Shown one piece after another: positions 30,140 through 40,935 of a stretch of 64,000 bases of DNA. The position numbers and the translations under genes are program-made. This DNA is from Pararge aegeria. Its lineage: Eukaryota > Arthropoda > Insecta > Lepidoptera > Nymphalidae. The notes beneath the pieces were generated by a model. It worked only from the letters and a program-made list of their open reading frames with translations. It had not been told where the DNA came from and searched no databases. How positions within the stretch are numbered: position 1 is the first letter of the stretch; every line of letters starts with the position of its first letter. Location: NCBI RefSeq assembly GCF_905163445.1, contig NC_053187.1:2108001-2172000 (forward strand). The letters are read 5' to 3'.

Positions 30140-31575
30140 CCTTCTTTCTCATAGGAGATAGTATTATAGAGCATAAACTCACTAAGCTGCCCTAATACGG
30201 TTTGGCGGACTTAACTATCACTATGCAATTTAAGTTATAATAACATTGACTGACGGCTATAAGTGCTCACCCAAGGCAGGGGAATTGACACATCCAATTT
30301 TATAACTTACATTGGTACTGAGAATTTTTATTAGAAAAACATAATATCTAACAATTCTTGACCCGACCCTGGGATCGATTCCAAGACCTCTTGATCCGTA
30401 GTTCATCTTCCTTGAAACAACGAGGCAGTCTTATATTTATTCCTATGCAAGTGGCTTCTCATCTTATTCCAAGACTGCTGTTGGACATAGTTCTTGTAGG
30501 GATTCAATTCCTCCGTTTTGTTTTCAGATAGTAATTCGGGGTCTTCCGTCTAAAACATGGGAACCCCAACGTCCATCAGTTCTCCGAATGAACTTATGTA
30601 CCCCTCCCAAGAAAACTTCGGCTTCGCGACTTATTGAGCTATAACTCTAGTTCTTGCTATCAACGAAAACAGACCAACTCAACGGATCAAGAGGTCTTTG
30701 AATCGATTCCAAGGTCGAGTGAAAAATTGTTGGATATGTATTATATTTTTTAAATAAAAATTCTCAGGACCAGTGTAAGTTATAAGTTGGGTTAGCACTT
30801 ATAGCCGTCAGTCAATGTTATTATACGATGATAACTATGGTCCTCATAAGAAGGCTCAGAGTCACTCAGCGGGCGATGGAGAGAGCTATGTTAGGAGTGT
30901 CTCTACGTGATCAAATCAGAAATGAGGAGATCCGTTGAAGAACTTGAGTCACCGACATAGCTCAGCGAGTCGCGAAGCTGAAGTTTTCTTGGGAAGGGTA
31001 CATAAGTTCATTCGGAGAACTGATGGACGTTGTGGTTCCCATGTTTTAGACGGAAGACCCCGAATTACTATCTGAAAACAAAACGGAGGAATTGAATCCC
31101 TACAAGAACTATGTCCAACAGCAGTTGCATTGGGCAGGGCATATAGCTTGGAGAACCGATGGGCGTTGGGGTCTTAAGGTGCTGGAATGGCGACCCCGCA
31201 CCGGTAAGCGCAGCGTAGGTCGGCCCCCAACTAGGTGAAAAGATGACATCAGGCGAGTCGCTGGGAGCCGCTAGAGGCAAGCGGCCCGGGAACGTGTATT
31301 GTGGAACTCCCTACAAAAGACCTATGTCCAGCAGTGGACGTCGATTGGTTGACATGATGATGATGATGATTGTTATTATAACTTAAATTATATAGTGATT
31401 CTTAAGTCAGTCAACCCGTAATGCGGCAGCTTAGTGTGCCTATGCTCTATAATACTCTCTCCTAATAGAAATAAGGTGGGTTCCGGGCAGTGACACTTTA
31501 ATAAACTACTATACTTCCAGCATAGCTTTTCCCATCGCTTGTGAGTGACTCTGAGCCTTCTTATGAGGTAATAGT
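30140..31575. repeat. Interleaved inverted repeats of an RTE-associated mosaic
   Basis: Four pairs of inverted segments: 30140-30238 with 31384-31490; 30241-30402 with 30691-30828; 30472-30655 with 30930-31123; 30841-30885 with 31530-31572. The second and third pairs cross each other in order (A B A' B'), so this is not a simple fold-back. Arms are near-identical, for example around 'ggatcgattccaag' and 'gggtcttccgtctaaaac'. Confidence 0.75.
30838..31375 (+). pseudogene. RTE reverse-transcriptase C-terminus with 3' tail, split
   Basis: The plus strand reads RRLRVTQRAMERAMLGVSLR, RNEEIR and IAQRVAKLK (30845-30985). After a foreign block it resumes at 31126 with WAGHIAWRTDGRWGLKVLEW, RPRTGKRSVGRPPTR, DDIRRVAGSR and, after a frame change, QQW-type text, ending in ATGATGATGATGATG at about 31355. 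This is the textbook C-terminal region of an RTE non-LTR retrotransposon. Endonuclease and catalytic core are absent, and stops and frameshifts mark it as dead. Confidence 0.8.
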
Positions 31576-31639
31576 AATATAATATGTTAGTTGGCTTGTA
31601 GTAAATTAAAAATTCGACTAAAGTAATAGTAGGAGCACA

Positions 31640-31862
31640 TAGCTCGGAGAACTGGTGAATGTTAGGGCCCCAAGATGCTCGAACGCGACCCCGCATCGGT
31701 AAATGCAGGGTTGGTCAACCCCCTACGAGATGGGCAGACGACATCGAACGAGCCACTGGGAACAGCTGGAAACAATCGGCCCAGAACTGTGAGGTTTGGA
31801 ACTTCCTACAAAAGACCAGCCCAGCTGAGATCGTAAATCGTTTGAAGTTGATGATGATACAA
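31640..31862 (+). pseudogene. RTE C-terminal remnant, second copy
   Basis: Contains 'gccccaagatgctcgaacgcg', 'ccccctacgagatgggcagac', 'gacatcgaacgagccactgg' and 'tcctacaaaagaccagccc', then a GATGATGATA tail. It aligns with 31150-31375 and is frameshifted. The adjoining text at 31540-31580 is an inverted copy of the 'RRLRVTQ' region. Confidence 0.7.
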
Positions 31863-32723
31863 TTAAAAAGAATACAACATTTATACAAATGAACATATTA
31901 AAGGTACACTGCAAATGTGAATGTTAAGTCGATGGTAAACATCAAGACACTGCAAGCACGCTAAAGCTCGCGTTCATTTTACTTGTGTCCTACAGCGTGA
32001 CATTGTTTTGCTTTTAGTTAATATTCGTGGATGCTGGGAGTTGTTACGAGGATGTTGTTAATACGGATATGGTTTCACATTCGCCATGTTATCCGAATAA
32101 TGGGTATACACATCGTTTATGGCTGAAGATTATGGCCTCGGAAAATTCAAAGGTGAAATCTCGTGTGCATAAGAATTTCCATACGTTGAGATCATGCTAT
32201 AATGTTAAGCTGAAACTTCAAACGTCTTTTAACTATAATGTATTAGAAAGAATATCTGGATTTTTCACAAATATTTAATGTAAGTGGGTGTAAATCGTAT
32301 TACAATATTTGAAATAGTAGGCTTAATATAAGCATTTTTGAATCGTCAAGTCGATCGATTTGTTTGACTTACCATTATATATTCTATTAACATATTATAT
32401 ATAATTTCTCTTAGCGTATCTAATAATACATTCCAGACTTTGGATAAATTACTTTTAGTTAAATTATAAATCTCTTTACACATAAATTTTAACCCACAAT
32501 CTCAAAGTTTTGTTACTAGCATACTCTAAAATTATTTTATTTACTCCTCTTTATTTAGCATTTTCAGCATTAGGCATTTAACTAACGTTTTTCCTAAAGC
32601 TTTTAATTTTTCTTTAAACATTTTGCTTAAAATTACATAAAAACAAAAGGAGCAAAAGGAAGACACTAATATTAAGAGACACTCAGTGTTAAAATAATAT
32701 GTTGCTACAAATATTGACAAACA
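31863..32723. other. Unassigned stretch
   Basis: No gene or recognised repeat. The 83-codon frame at 32027 (+) has no family signature. AT-rich beyond 32300. Confidence 0.4.
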
Positions 32724-33031
32724 TTTTAATTTTATTTGTTTGAAATTCTTAATTATAGTAATATTGTTTCTTTAAAATATAAATATAACCTAAAATAAAC
32801 TATTTAAAACTAAATAAAATCTAAAACGTCCTCGAAACCACCGCAGCGAGGCACAGTTCCTAAGATGCTGGCAGCATTGCCCCTTTGGATGGCCAAACTA
32901 ATTCGTTGGCCACGGTTACTGAAAAATTGGTTGTCTGTAAAGTCGGCTTACTGACGATAGTTGAACGTCGTTACGACGACGTCGTAAGAAAATACCGATG
33001 GAATGGTTGCTTTTTAATTTTATTTGTTTGA
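32724..33031 (-). mobile_element. Insertion flanked by a 20 bp direct repeat
   Basis: TTTTAATTTTATTTGTTTGA occurs exactly at 32724-32743 and 33012-33031. The 268 bp between has an A/T-rich left part and a GC-rich right part ('ctcgaaaccaccgcagcgag', 'gctggcagcattgcccc'). Long direct repeats of this size are typical target duplications of retroposons; orientation is inferred from the A/T-rich side. Confidence 0.5.
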
Positions 33032-33335
33032 TAGATATTATCGTTGCTATAAACAATTGACACCACATTCACTTTTAACTGCACTTCATCCTTGCCGAAA
33101 ACATGTAAATGTATTATTGTATAGAAGCTGTCCACGCGGACGCATCGCTCACTCAAGTAGGAGAGAGACAGATGTCGAACGCGGAGGCCGACTGTGCCTC
33201 TTTGACGCTCGTTCCGCGCTCTCGCTTGCACTTCAAGCCTTGAATGGAACGCCTCAGAGCGAGGTAACGCCGCATACGTCATGTTTTTTCGTGTGTGCAG
33301 CCGGCTCCATCGAATTATAAGACGTTGCCACGTCA
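33032..33335. other. GC-rich island of unknown nature
   Basis: 33130-33320 is distinctly GC-rich with many CpG ('cacgcggacgcatcgctcac', 'cgttccgcgctctcgc'). Frames are open on both strands (33024-33320 +, 32971-33336 -), which is a composition effect. It could be a promoter-like region, an old exon or a TE end. Confidence 0.3.
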
Positions 33336-34394
33336 AAATGAATTAAAAATAATAATTCATCAGTTAATTTGCAAAATTGCCTTCCTTGAAGACCGTAGCC
33401 TACCGGTAAATCCATTAAGGCTCATCATAATTAATTTACGCTGAACCAAAATGTCTTCACCTTTCGGGGCTGGTAACAAAGTGCCCCATCAATCGTGGGA
33501 CCATTGTTGCCGAAGTTCCAAGCCCCTGGAACTTATAAATCGATGTAAACTCGAAGAAATTGTAACTTCATCACTCGAAACTTGTTTTATTGTTCCAACA
33601 TTTCGCGATTTAGGATGGGGTTACATTAGGTATATAGACGACATTAAACGAACACCTGGAAGCAAACCAATTCGTTTATTGTAGAAATCCTTTCAAGAGG
33701 CTATATTTATAAACCAGACTTTAACCCATAAAAATCAGTGTGGTCATCAGCAATGATAATTGTTAGCGGTTGCCCAGCTGGCTGATACTACGCCATAAAC
33801 ATGTTGTGAGGTCACTACAAGATACATTAATATAGAATTGCTTTAATAGTACTATTTTGCTTTATATAATTCGTAATAATACTTATTTAAATATTTGATA
33901 TTTTCGAAATAGAATAATAACAATATATTTTGTGAAATATTATTATTGGTTCCTTTTTTTTTGTCGACATTGTGAACTTTACCTGAGCCGTATAAAAATA
34001 GAAGCATTACATGCATTGCATGCATTGCATTCATTCTGTATCAAGTAATTGTTGGGGGAAACTCTGCTCAATTATACGAGTACTTATGTCAAATGTAATA
34101 AGTAAAAACTAGTATTATTCCAAATCCTATCCCCACGTTCTCCAACAATCTGTTTGAAATATTCTGTGTTAAAGTCCTTTTTCAATGTTAAGTGTAAAGT
34201 GTTTTAATCTATCTTAATAGATATATTTAAATCTTCACTCTGACTGCCTCGCTGGTTTATCGATATAAACGACGATCGACGACAAATCACGAGCAAAAAA
34301 ATTACAAGTATTTATAAATTTTTTCTGATAAAAATTGTATGGTAGTTAGGAAATTGGCGTCCACGGTTAAACTTCAAACCCGGTTATTATAGCG
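33336..34394. other. Unassigned stretch
   Basis: No gene recognised; the 77-codon frame at 33451 has no signature. 34003-34028 is a short (TGCAT)n-like repeat. Confidence 0.4.
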
Positions 34395-34575
34395 AATATA
34401 TACTAATATTATAAGTGCAAAAGTGTGTTTGTTTGTCCTTACTTCACGCGGAACTAACTTAATAAACCAATAAACTAAACAAAGCGACCAATTGGCTGGA
34501 TTTTTGGCATATAGTTAGTTAAAGGTCGAGGATGGCAACGGCTTCTTTTCATTCCAGTAAAACAAATGGTTCCGA
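34395..34575 (+). mobile_element. HEL-B-like fragment
   Basis: 'actaatattataagtgcaaa', 'gtgtttgtttgtccttactt' and 'cgcggaactaact'. The other side of this subfamily is at 43009 (minus). Confidence 0.45.
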
Positions 34576-35055
34576 TGGGATATCTAAAACACCATAACAA
34601 ACGTGATCAAAACAAAATCCAACTCGCATTGAAGCAATGTAGTAGTTTTTAGCATTGGAAAATTATGCCATAGATCATGAAATAAGCAGTCCTATCATTG
34701 ATTTAAACATAGCTCGAATTATAGGAAAATGTAATCCCACCCTAAATTGGAAGTTTCCCGAGAGCTGTTCCAAGTTATATTAATTCGGGTTAAATACGTT
34801 TCATCTTTTGTACTGGAGTACTGCTTTAACTCTTCGGACTTTAATTGGCTAATAATTGTATCGTTCCAAATTAAATTGCGCCGTAGGTAATACTTGAGTT
34901 TAACTCATTATTTTTGTAAATAGAATAGCTCTTCGTGTTTCTTAAACCCTGGTGCTATTCGCAAAATTTTTTTTTAATAGTCACGCTAGTCACGCTTCAT
35001 TATATTATCTTATCGAAAGTGGCCTGTTATGGGCCATGCTTGCTAAGAAGATGCC
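34576..35055. other. Unassigned stretch
   Basis: No gene or recognised repeat. Confidence 0.4.
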
Positions 35056-35164
35056 TTTTCGTTGTGGCAATAATTTTTATCAGTAGCTTTTGGTGAAAGA
35101 GCTAGTCCGGGGAAGGACCACCATGTTTATTTCTGCCACAAAGCAGCATTGTTGCATTACTGTT
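35056..35164 (+). repeat. E dispersed repeat, left part
   Basis: 'gagctagtccggggaagg', 'accaccatgtttatttctgc' and 'agcagcattgttgcattac' match 46262 and 48885. The right part of the same repeat appears at 35720 after a nested insertion. Confidence 0.55.
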
Positions 35165-35345
35165 TTCCAAAATTCAAATTCAAATTTCATTTATTTCAAG
35201 TAAGCACTTTTGAAACGTCAAGTCAGTCTGTTTGTAGTGACTCTACCACCGGCTCGGAAGGCAGATTCCACCGAAAAGAGCCGGCAAGAAATTCAGCGGA
35301 TTGCTCTTTTTTAACATAATTTAACAGTTTAGAATGAAAAAATAT
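35165..35345 (-). mobile_element. LINE-S 3' end inside repeat E
   Basis: 'tttcatttatttcaagtaag', 'cttttgaaacgtcaagtcag', 'ctctaccaccggctcgg' and 'gagccggcaagaaattcagc' in antisense. Confidence 0.7.
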
Positions 35346-35349
35346 GCTT

Positions 35350-35600
35350 CTTAGTCGTTTCAGTCTTGATAGACTAGTCGTGGTCGTCAACTGGGTGTTG
35401 TGGCTCGCTTGACAATACTTCGCCACTCTTCTCTAACGTTTGCCTTTCTTGCGCATTCATGTAGAGGAGCCTCGATTGAGGCCTTCACTTGGTCCGTCTC
35501 ATCGGTGATCTTCCGCGTGCTCTGGTACCTTCTACTTTACCTTGAACCACAAGTCGCTCAATGGACACGTCCTTGACACGTGACCGAAGAAATAATATTA
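35350..35600 (-). pseudogene. RTE-like reverse-transcriptase C-terminal remnant
   Basis: The minus strand reads SIERLVVQGKVEGTRARGR and SPMRRT (about 35585-35485). After a frame change it reads QVKASIEAPLHECARK and ANVREEWRSIVKRATT (to about 35390). That is the C-terminal pattern of a second RTE-like lineage ('GKVEG.R.RGRSP.R..DQ ... W..IV.RAT'). Stops and the frameshift make it a pseudogene. It lies with the LINE-S tail inside repeat E. Confidence 0.7.
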
Positions 35601-35719
35601 ATATAATATAAAATAAATTTTGTATCTTATGAAAGAGGAGAGCAAGCAGCCGTGCCGTTAAGAAATTCATCAATCGTGGTTACTACGATTTATTAAATGT
35701 ATTTGAACACATTGTTTAA

Positions 35720-35880
35720 AATTCCGGCCTGAAGAGCGTTTGCCGGTGTTGGGCACATTATTACATTATTACATATTACAGGCTTAACACCTACGCCTCA
35801 GGTTGGTGGACACAGCATCGCGTTGCAGGACGCGTTCCTTACGTGACTTGCGAAGTGTTGCTATGTTTAAATGCGACGGT
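35720..35880 (+). repeat. E dispersed repeat, right part
   Basis: 'ttccggcctgaagagcg', 'gccggtgttgggcac', 'cttaacacctacgcctcagg' and 'cttgcgaagtgttgc' continue the repeat begun at 35056. A related scrap is at 62760. Confidence 0.55.
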
Positions 35881-36136
35881 TTAAAAAAAAATATGATGAA
35901 GATGTATTCTGTAACGCTGTTAAATAATTTGTATTTTTCTTCTTTCATTATATAATTATATATATTTTTTTCATTTATGTTTATGTATGTCTTTTTATTT
36001 TCGAATATATATGTATATATAATTGCACTATCCCGCTCTCTTGCTGCTTTTCGTTCTGCCAGAGATTGCTTGCAGCAATAAGGCCTTGTTTATTCTTTAT
36101 TTTATGTTTATTTTGATGTTGTGTGCAAAAAAGTAT

Positions 36137-36153
36137 TTCTTCTTCTTCTTCTC
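36137..36153. repeat. CTT microsatellite
   Basis: Five CTT units immediately before the reverse-transcriptase remnant. Confidence 0.8.
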
Positions 36154-36320
36154 TTTGCGGAGCATGCAGTGAGGCGGGAGAAACGACAACGCAAGTGATG
36201 CTGGAGTGCACGGACGCAAATTCTACATGGGTTCCCTAGCAATATTTCTGGAAGTCTTCTGAAACCTGGGCGGCCTGCTAGCCTTCTGAAACGAGCTTGG
36301 ATGGCTGGAGTTGCTTGCTC
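36150..36320 (+). pseudogene. Non-LTR reverse-transcriptase C-terminal zinc-knuckle remnant
   Basis: Reads CGACSEAGETTTQVMLEC, a C-x2-C-x8...C knuckle (the expected His is Gln here), and after a frame change NLGGLLAF and NELGWLE. The same order occurs at 63070-63253 (RACMETEETPIHVMLQC then DLGGLLSFWSELGWLE). This knuckle closes many Jockey/I/R1-type polyproteins. The rest is missing. Confidence 0.6.
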
Positions 36321-36716
36321 AGCGGCAAAGAATTCGACGTATAACAAACGAAAACCTTATGTGCGAAAAATGGCCCAGTGAAGAAGAAAAAGTTTTCTGA
36401 AACAAAGCCCATTAAGTACAATGTATGATAACTGCAACAAACGTCATGTTTAAAGGCACTTACTTACTCTACAGTGCATAAACAGATCACGTTAATGCAT
36501 TCCTACTTCACGTTACAATCCTAAACTTCCTTTTGCCTCCTTAAAACAAATACCATCTAGAAAGACATTACCATGCATTTTCATGAGTTATTGCGTCGGT
36601 GCAACTCAGTTATGGCGGGATTAATGGCGTGTGAATAATAAATTAACATAGGAGTTTATCTAAATGTCCCCGCTTCCTTATTTCGAAGTTTAAGCACTAT
36701 TTGGATTTTGTAATTT
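36321..36716. other. Unassigned stretch
   Basis: No gene or recognised repeat. Confidence 0.4.
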
Positions 36717-36995
36717 TCGACTTTGGAACACTTAAGGCGCGGCTTCACTCGGTGTATGGTTTGTGGTTGCTATTTAATGGCTTAGGTTCAATTTGTACTA
36801 AGATGGCAGTCAGTGGCGTGCACTTCGTACATGCAGAAAAGCACTGCATACCCTAAAAATTTTGTATTACTCATAAAGGGGAGGATTTTTCCATTTTATG
36901 CCATTTTCCTTCTTTGCATACCCTGTTCAAAAACCCCGTGCACGCCACTGATGGCAATATCTGTCATCGATTGGTAAGTTGTCCAAAAATCATCA
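36717..36995 (+). repeat. Dispersed repeat hosting a MITE
   Basis: 'ttcgactttggaacactta', 'ggcgcggcttcactcggtg', 'actaagatggcagt', then after the MITE 'ctgtcatcgattgg' and 'gtccaaaaa'. The same repeat without the MITE is at 38322. Confidence 0.7.
36811..36950. mobile_element. hAT-type MITE, complete, 140 bp
   Basis: Terminal inverted repeats CAGTGGCGTGCAC and GTGCACGCCACTG are 13 bp and perfect. Flanking 8-mers ATGGCAGT (36803) and ATGGCAAT (36951) fit an 8 bp target duplication with one change, as hAT transposons make. Non-coding. Half copies: 13986 and 23942. Confidence 0.85.
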
Positions 36996-37024
36996 AACGA
37001 TAAAACTGTGTATGGTTTTTAGGG

Positions 37025-37270
37025 ATAGTTCAAATTCATAGGCACTTATGAAACGTTAATGTTAAATACATATGATAACTGCATTCGTTAACTCAAAACT
37101 GGAGCTAGGAGCCCACAACAAACTTAGTTTTTTTTGTTATCACCATCTAACAGTCGAGTTAATGTTTAGCTATGAAGTTAGAACATTTCCTACATACATG
37201 TTATCCTTAATATTATAATAAGATTTTTCTATAAGCTTACGTTTTTTATAAACTTTAAACTTATTAAGAG
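37025..37270 (-). mobile_element. LINE-K 3' end
   Basis: 'ggcacttatgaaacgtt', 'gagcccacaacaaactta', 'gttatcaccatctaac', and a right part antisense to the C-terminal coding region ('aataagatttttctataagc'). The 'ccaaacgcgccctgg' block is deleted. Confidence 0.65.
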
Positions 37271-37440
37271 ACGTCTTAAGGATTTCATCTGGTTATTTGT
37301 AATCAATGGCCTATAACAGTCCAATTCACGACAAAGGGCCTCTCCTAACAGCAGTAGGGTCGCATGGATTGCAGTAGAGAGATCATAGTATTATATTCAA
37401 GCATACTTTAGTACGTAGTATTGCAGCATACTATAATATC

Positions 37441-37686
37441 ATCATTTAATAAATAAATAAATAAATATACTACGACAAAGTAAGCGTAGCTTGTGTTATG
37501 GGTACTAAGTTGACTGATGAATAATCTATGAATAATATACATAAATACTTGTAATATACAGATAAACACCCAGACACTGAAAAACATTCATGTACATCAC
37601 ACAGACATATTCCAGTTGTGGGAATCGAACCCACAGCCTTGTACTCAGAAAGCAGGGTCACTGCACACTGCGCCAATCGGCCATTG
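37441..37686 (-). mobile_element. SINE-A, full length
   Basis: Complete minus copy. The tail lacks the usual 'ctagatggcgatgtg' segment: it jumps from 'tactacgac' to 'aaagtaagcgtag'. Confidence 0.85.
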
Positions 37687-37717
37687 TTTTTCTTTGTATT
37701 ATTTTATAGAAATTACT

Positions 37718-38130
37718 AGCTGTTGCCCGCGACTACGTCTGCGTATGATTTTGTTTTTAGATGTGGCAAATTTGGTTGTAGTTCTAAAAAAAATTTAAGT
37801 ACTCAGTATCGCTAAGCCTTGATTGAGGGGTTTGCTGCTGAGGAGTTCTGTCCTCTATCTCTAACCACAGTTTGAACAAAATTAAACTCTAATTATAACC
37901 TCTATAGTACAAAAATAATTATTTAAATCGGTTATAATTTGTCATAGTTATGGTATAAATCGTTTACTTTCATCCCCTCTCCCAAAGGAACCGAGCTTAA
38001 TGTCGTGATATATTACTTCTAACACTTCCAAGAATATGTATACATAGTTTCATGAAGATCGATTCAGTAGTTTTCGTGTGAAAGCGTAACAAACAAACTT
38101 ACTTTCACATTTGTAATATAAGTAGGGATT
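37718..38130 (-). mobile_element. HEL-B, near complete
   Basis: 'actagctgttgcccgcgac' at the left is the complement of …CTAGT. The right end is 'aatataagtagggat'. Interior shares 'tgaggggtttgctgctg', 'ctcccaaaggaaccgagctt' and 'gtagttttcgtgtgaaagcg' with 54051. Confidence 0.7.
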
Positions 38131-38317
38131 GACGGACCCAGCGAAAGACCAACCTGACAGTCAATTGAAGCCCATTGCCTATAAACAGATCAACACAACG
38201 CAGGGCAAGCAAGCACGACCTGTAACGTGCTGCAAAATGGCCATCAACTTGACGCTTAGGTTTTAAGACTCATGCCTGCATTGTTTCACTGCCGTTACGC
38301 AGCATTGCAAAAACGCT

Positions 38318-38445
38318 GTAGTTCGACTTTGGAACACTTAGGGCGCGGCTTAACTCGGTGTATGGTTAATTAATACTTAGGTTTAATTAAAACTAAGATG
38401 GCAGTGACTGTCATTGATCGATCGGTTTTCCAAAAACAGCAACAA
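38318..38445 (+). repeat. Dispersed repeat, MITE-free copy (empty site)
   Basis: Same repeat as 36717 ('ttcgactttggaacacttag', 'gcgcggcttaactcggtg', 'actaagatggcagt'), continuing directly to 'gactgtcattgatcg' and 'ccaaaaa'. No MITE, so this marks the pre-insertion state. Confidence 0.7.
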
Positions 38446-39027
38446 TGCTGCGTAGCGGCAGTACTTACAAAGCATGGCGGCAGTACTGCCCCGGACCAGC
38501 ACTGTCACAAAAAGCTCTACTACCACTGATCCTAAATGTTTTCTATTAGGAATGATTCTCGAGCAGCGCAATTTTTTTTATTAAAAACAAACGCCTAGTA
38601 GGATCGTGACCTTATTATAGATTGGATGTACGCCAAAGTCTATGTGTGTTCACTTAACACGTGACGCACCGCAATGCAGTTCAAGCTCAGTTCAAACGCG
38701 TCACCGAAGTTGAAAATTTAGGTGGTTTCTACACAGGATTAGTCTTTGTCTCGTGCATATCAGATTTATTCCTTAAAGATCAAAATGAAATACCAACATT
38801 AAGTTATTTCAACTATGTCTACTTTAAAATGGGAAGTCTGTCCGTTTGAAGTGACTCTACCACTTGTACCGACTTGATTTTTTTACAAATGCAAAGCTTA
38901 ATGCTGATAGCATGTAATTAAAAATGTATCTTAAAAAAATTACAAATCCTTAAGAAAATTGCGGTAATGTAACCCAAGGTAACATTGGTTTTACTATCAA
39001 ATTCATTATTTGGCGTAAGTGGCGTAT
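38446..39027. other. Mostly unassigned; scrap of repeat E (antisense) at 38480-38540
   Basis: 'tgccccggaccagcactgtc' resembles the complement of the E repeat. Nothing else is recognised. Confidence 0.35.
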
Positions 39028-39285
39028 TAGACGGCCGAGTGGCGCTATGGGCAGCGACCCTGCTTACTGAGTTGAAGGTCGTGTTCGATTCGCACAACTG
39101 GAAAATGTTTGTGTGATGTACATGAATATTTTTCAGCGTCTGGGTGTTTATCTGTATATTATAAGTATTTATGTGTGTTTTATTCATAACAAAAATATTC
39201 ATCAGCCATCTTAGTACCCATAACACAAGCTACGCTTACTTTGGGGCTAGATGGCGATGTGTGTATTGTCGTAGTATATTTATTA
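39028..39285 (+). mobile_element. SINE-A, full length
   Basis: Head 'ggccgagtggcgctatgg' (A box one base off), B box damaged ('gtgttcgattcgcac'), normal body and 'gtcgtagtatatttatt' tail. Confidence 0.85.
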
Positions 39286-39319
39286 TTATTTTATATTTTA
39301 CCAAGATCGGTTTAGCTGT

Positions 39320-39545
39320 GCATAATTCATCATCATCATAACACCATTACGGGCCAACTACAGGGCACGGGTCTCCTTGCAGATTGAGAAGTGTTCTAAA
39401 CGCCACAGCTCACCACGCTGGCCCAGTACGGACTAGACTGCAAATGTCCTTGAGAATATTATGGAGTACTCTCAGGCATGCAGGTTTCCTCACGATGTTT
39501 TCCTTCACCATTAAAGCATCAAAGAAATATTTAATTGCGTGGTGA
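39320..39545 (-). mobile_element. SINE-B, 3' two thirds
   Basis: 'tcatcatcatcataacacc', 'gggcacgggtctcctt', 'caccacgctggcccagt', 'caggcatgcaggtttcctc', 'gttttccttcacca' in antisense. Confidence 0.75.
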
Positions 39546-39639
39546 GGTGAGATGTCCTTAATTAATATAAAATGTATCGCCTGTGCAACGTGTATATTAA
39601 AACCAAAGTAACACCTCAAAGGCTTTAGAGGTACATTAT

Positions 39640-39990
39640 TTACTATCTGTGAGACTTATCTTTGAAAACGAAACTCTAATAGTATTTGAGTAAACCATTG
39701 TCATAGTTTCTACAGACAGAAATCGATACAGCCCTAACATCACATGCGAAAGTAAAATCAAGTGACTCCTGTCACTTTATTAGGTACCCGTCGCGTAGCG
39801 TAATTACTATACGCGCGTCGGTATTTTATCTTCAATAGGGTTGTCACAAGTAAACACTTGGAAAGTTTTGAATTGGTTTGTATTGAAAAATAAATATGCT
39901 CATTTTGATTTAATATTTTTATAAGGTGATTTCTTATGAAATATACGTATGCATCCTTCAATATTATTTCGTAATTCTGTTACACGTGGT
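39640..39990 (+). repeat. R1 dispersed repeat, copy 2
   Basis: Matches 13196-13570, with a private insertion of about 40 bp ('gttgtcacaagtaaacactt'). It lacks the left arm of the hairpin found in copy 1. Confidence 0.7.
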
Positions 39991-40124
39991 ATACTCAGTA
40001 GTAATAAACATGAAAACATCAAGAACATTTGTTTCAATAAGAGGAAACTTCCCTCATTGCGACCTTACCAGGATATTGATATATTAAATAAGCACACCTC
40101 AACTCTCCACAATTGCTTACATTA

Positions 40125-40200
40125 AAAACGCACATAACTTCAAAAAGTTAGAGGTGCGTATCGGGGATCGAACTCCGTGCCCCCAAAATGGAAGCCGATC
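40125..40200 (-). mobile_element. SINE-B head, antisense
   Basis: 'gttagaggtgcgtatcgggg', 'atcgaactccgtgccccc' and 'aaaatggaagccga' are the head complement, ending where the rest of the SINE should begin. Confidence 0.5.
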
Positions 40201-40744
40201 GCCGCCCTATGTGTAACAAAGGTATTCCAGCATTAAAATTTACTATAGGGGACTTACATAACGTAACATGCAAAAATTTAGCTTTAGCACATACCAAAAC
40301 AGGAAAATTCTTAATCTTACAGGAAATTAGTTTTTATGGCACCTTAAGTTGTTTAAAACCAATAGCTAGTATTCCTTGTACAAAAAACCAGAGTTTAAGC
40401 GTTTCTAAAATCTACATTGCACATAAACAAAGATTTATAGTTATGGATGTACATTGGGTGAAACTTTGGACGGCTCATGTTTAACATGGGTATTATTTAT
40501 TTACACCCTATTCCGAGCCGGGTTTGATTGACTGCATTTTACATGCGATTGTTCATTCAATCGTATCGAAAATCGCAATCGCTCGGGACACATATTCAGG
40601 AGCGAATAACTTCAAACTTTAGACTGTATGGACCTTTAATATTAATAAATATTTTTCAAACAAGAAATTCTTTTGTAATTTTTCCATATATTTTCATTTA
40701 ATACACTTTTATACGTTGTTTTTCAATAAAATCTTTAATTTTAA
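40201..40744. other. Unassigned stretch with a 98-codon frame
   Basis: The plus frame 40188-40484 begins inside a SINE-B head and shows no family signature. I do not call it a gene. Confidence 0.35.
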
Positions 40745-40935
40745 ATACTACTGTGAGATGGTGATAACAAAAGAAAAATTTACCCGGCTATGTTTGTTGT
40801 GGGGTCTTCTTAGACCAGGGCGTGTTTGGAACCCTAGTAGCTTCAGATTTAAGTTGGCAAACAAAAATGTATAAACGCTTCATAAGTGCCTGTGATAGGT
40901 CTACATGAATAAAGAAAATTTGAATTTAATTTTAT
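40745..40935 (+). mobile_element. LINE-K 3' UTR
   Basis: 'tgtgagatggtgataac', 'tttacccggctatgtttg', 'ttagaccagggcgtg', 'ggaaccctagtagctt' and end 'ctacatgaataaagaaa'. The coding part is not recognisable. Confidence 0.7.

Noticed and set aside
32971..33336. 121-codon minus and 98-codon plus frames in the GC-rich island
   Set aside because: Both strands are open at once, a usual effect of high GC and few stop codons. Kept only as an unexplained island.
40188..40484. 98-codon frame as a small gene
   Set aside because: Its start lies in an antisense SINE-B head and no family or signal is visible.
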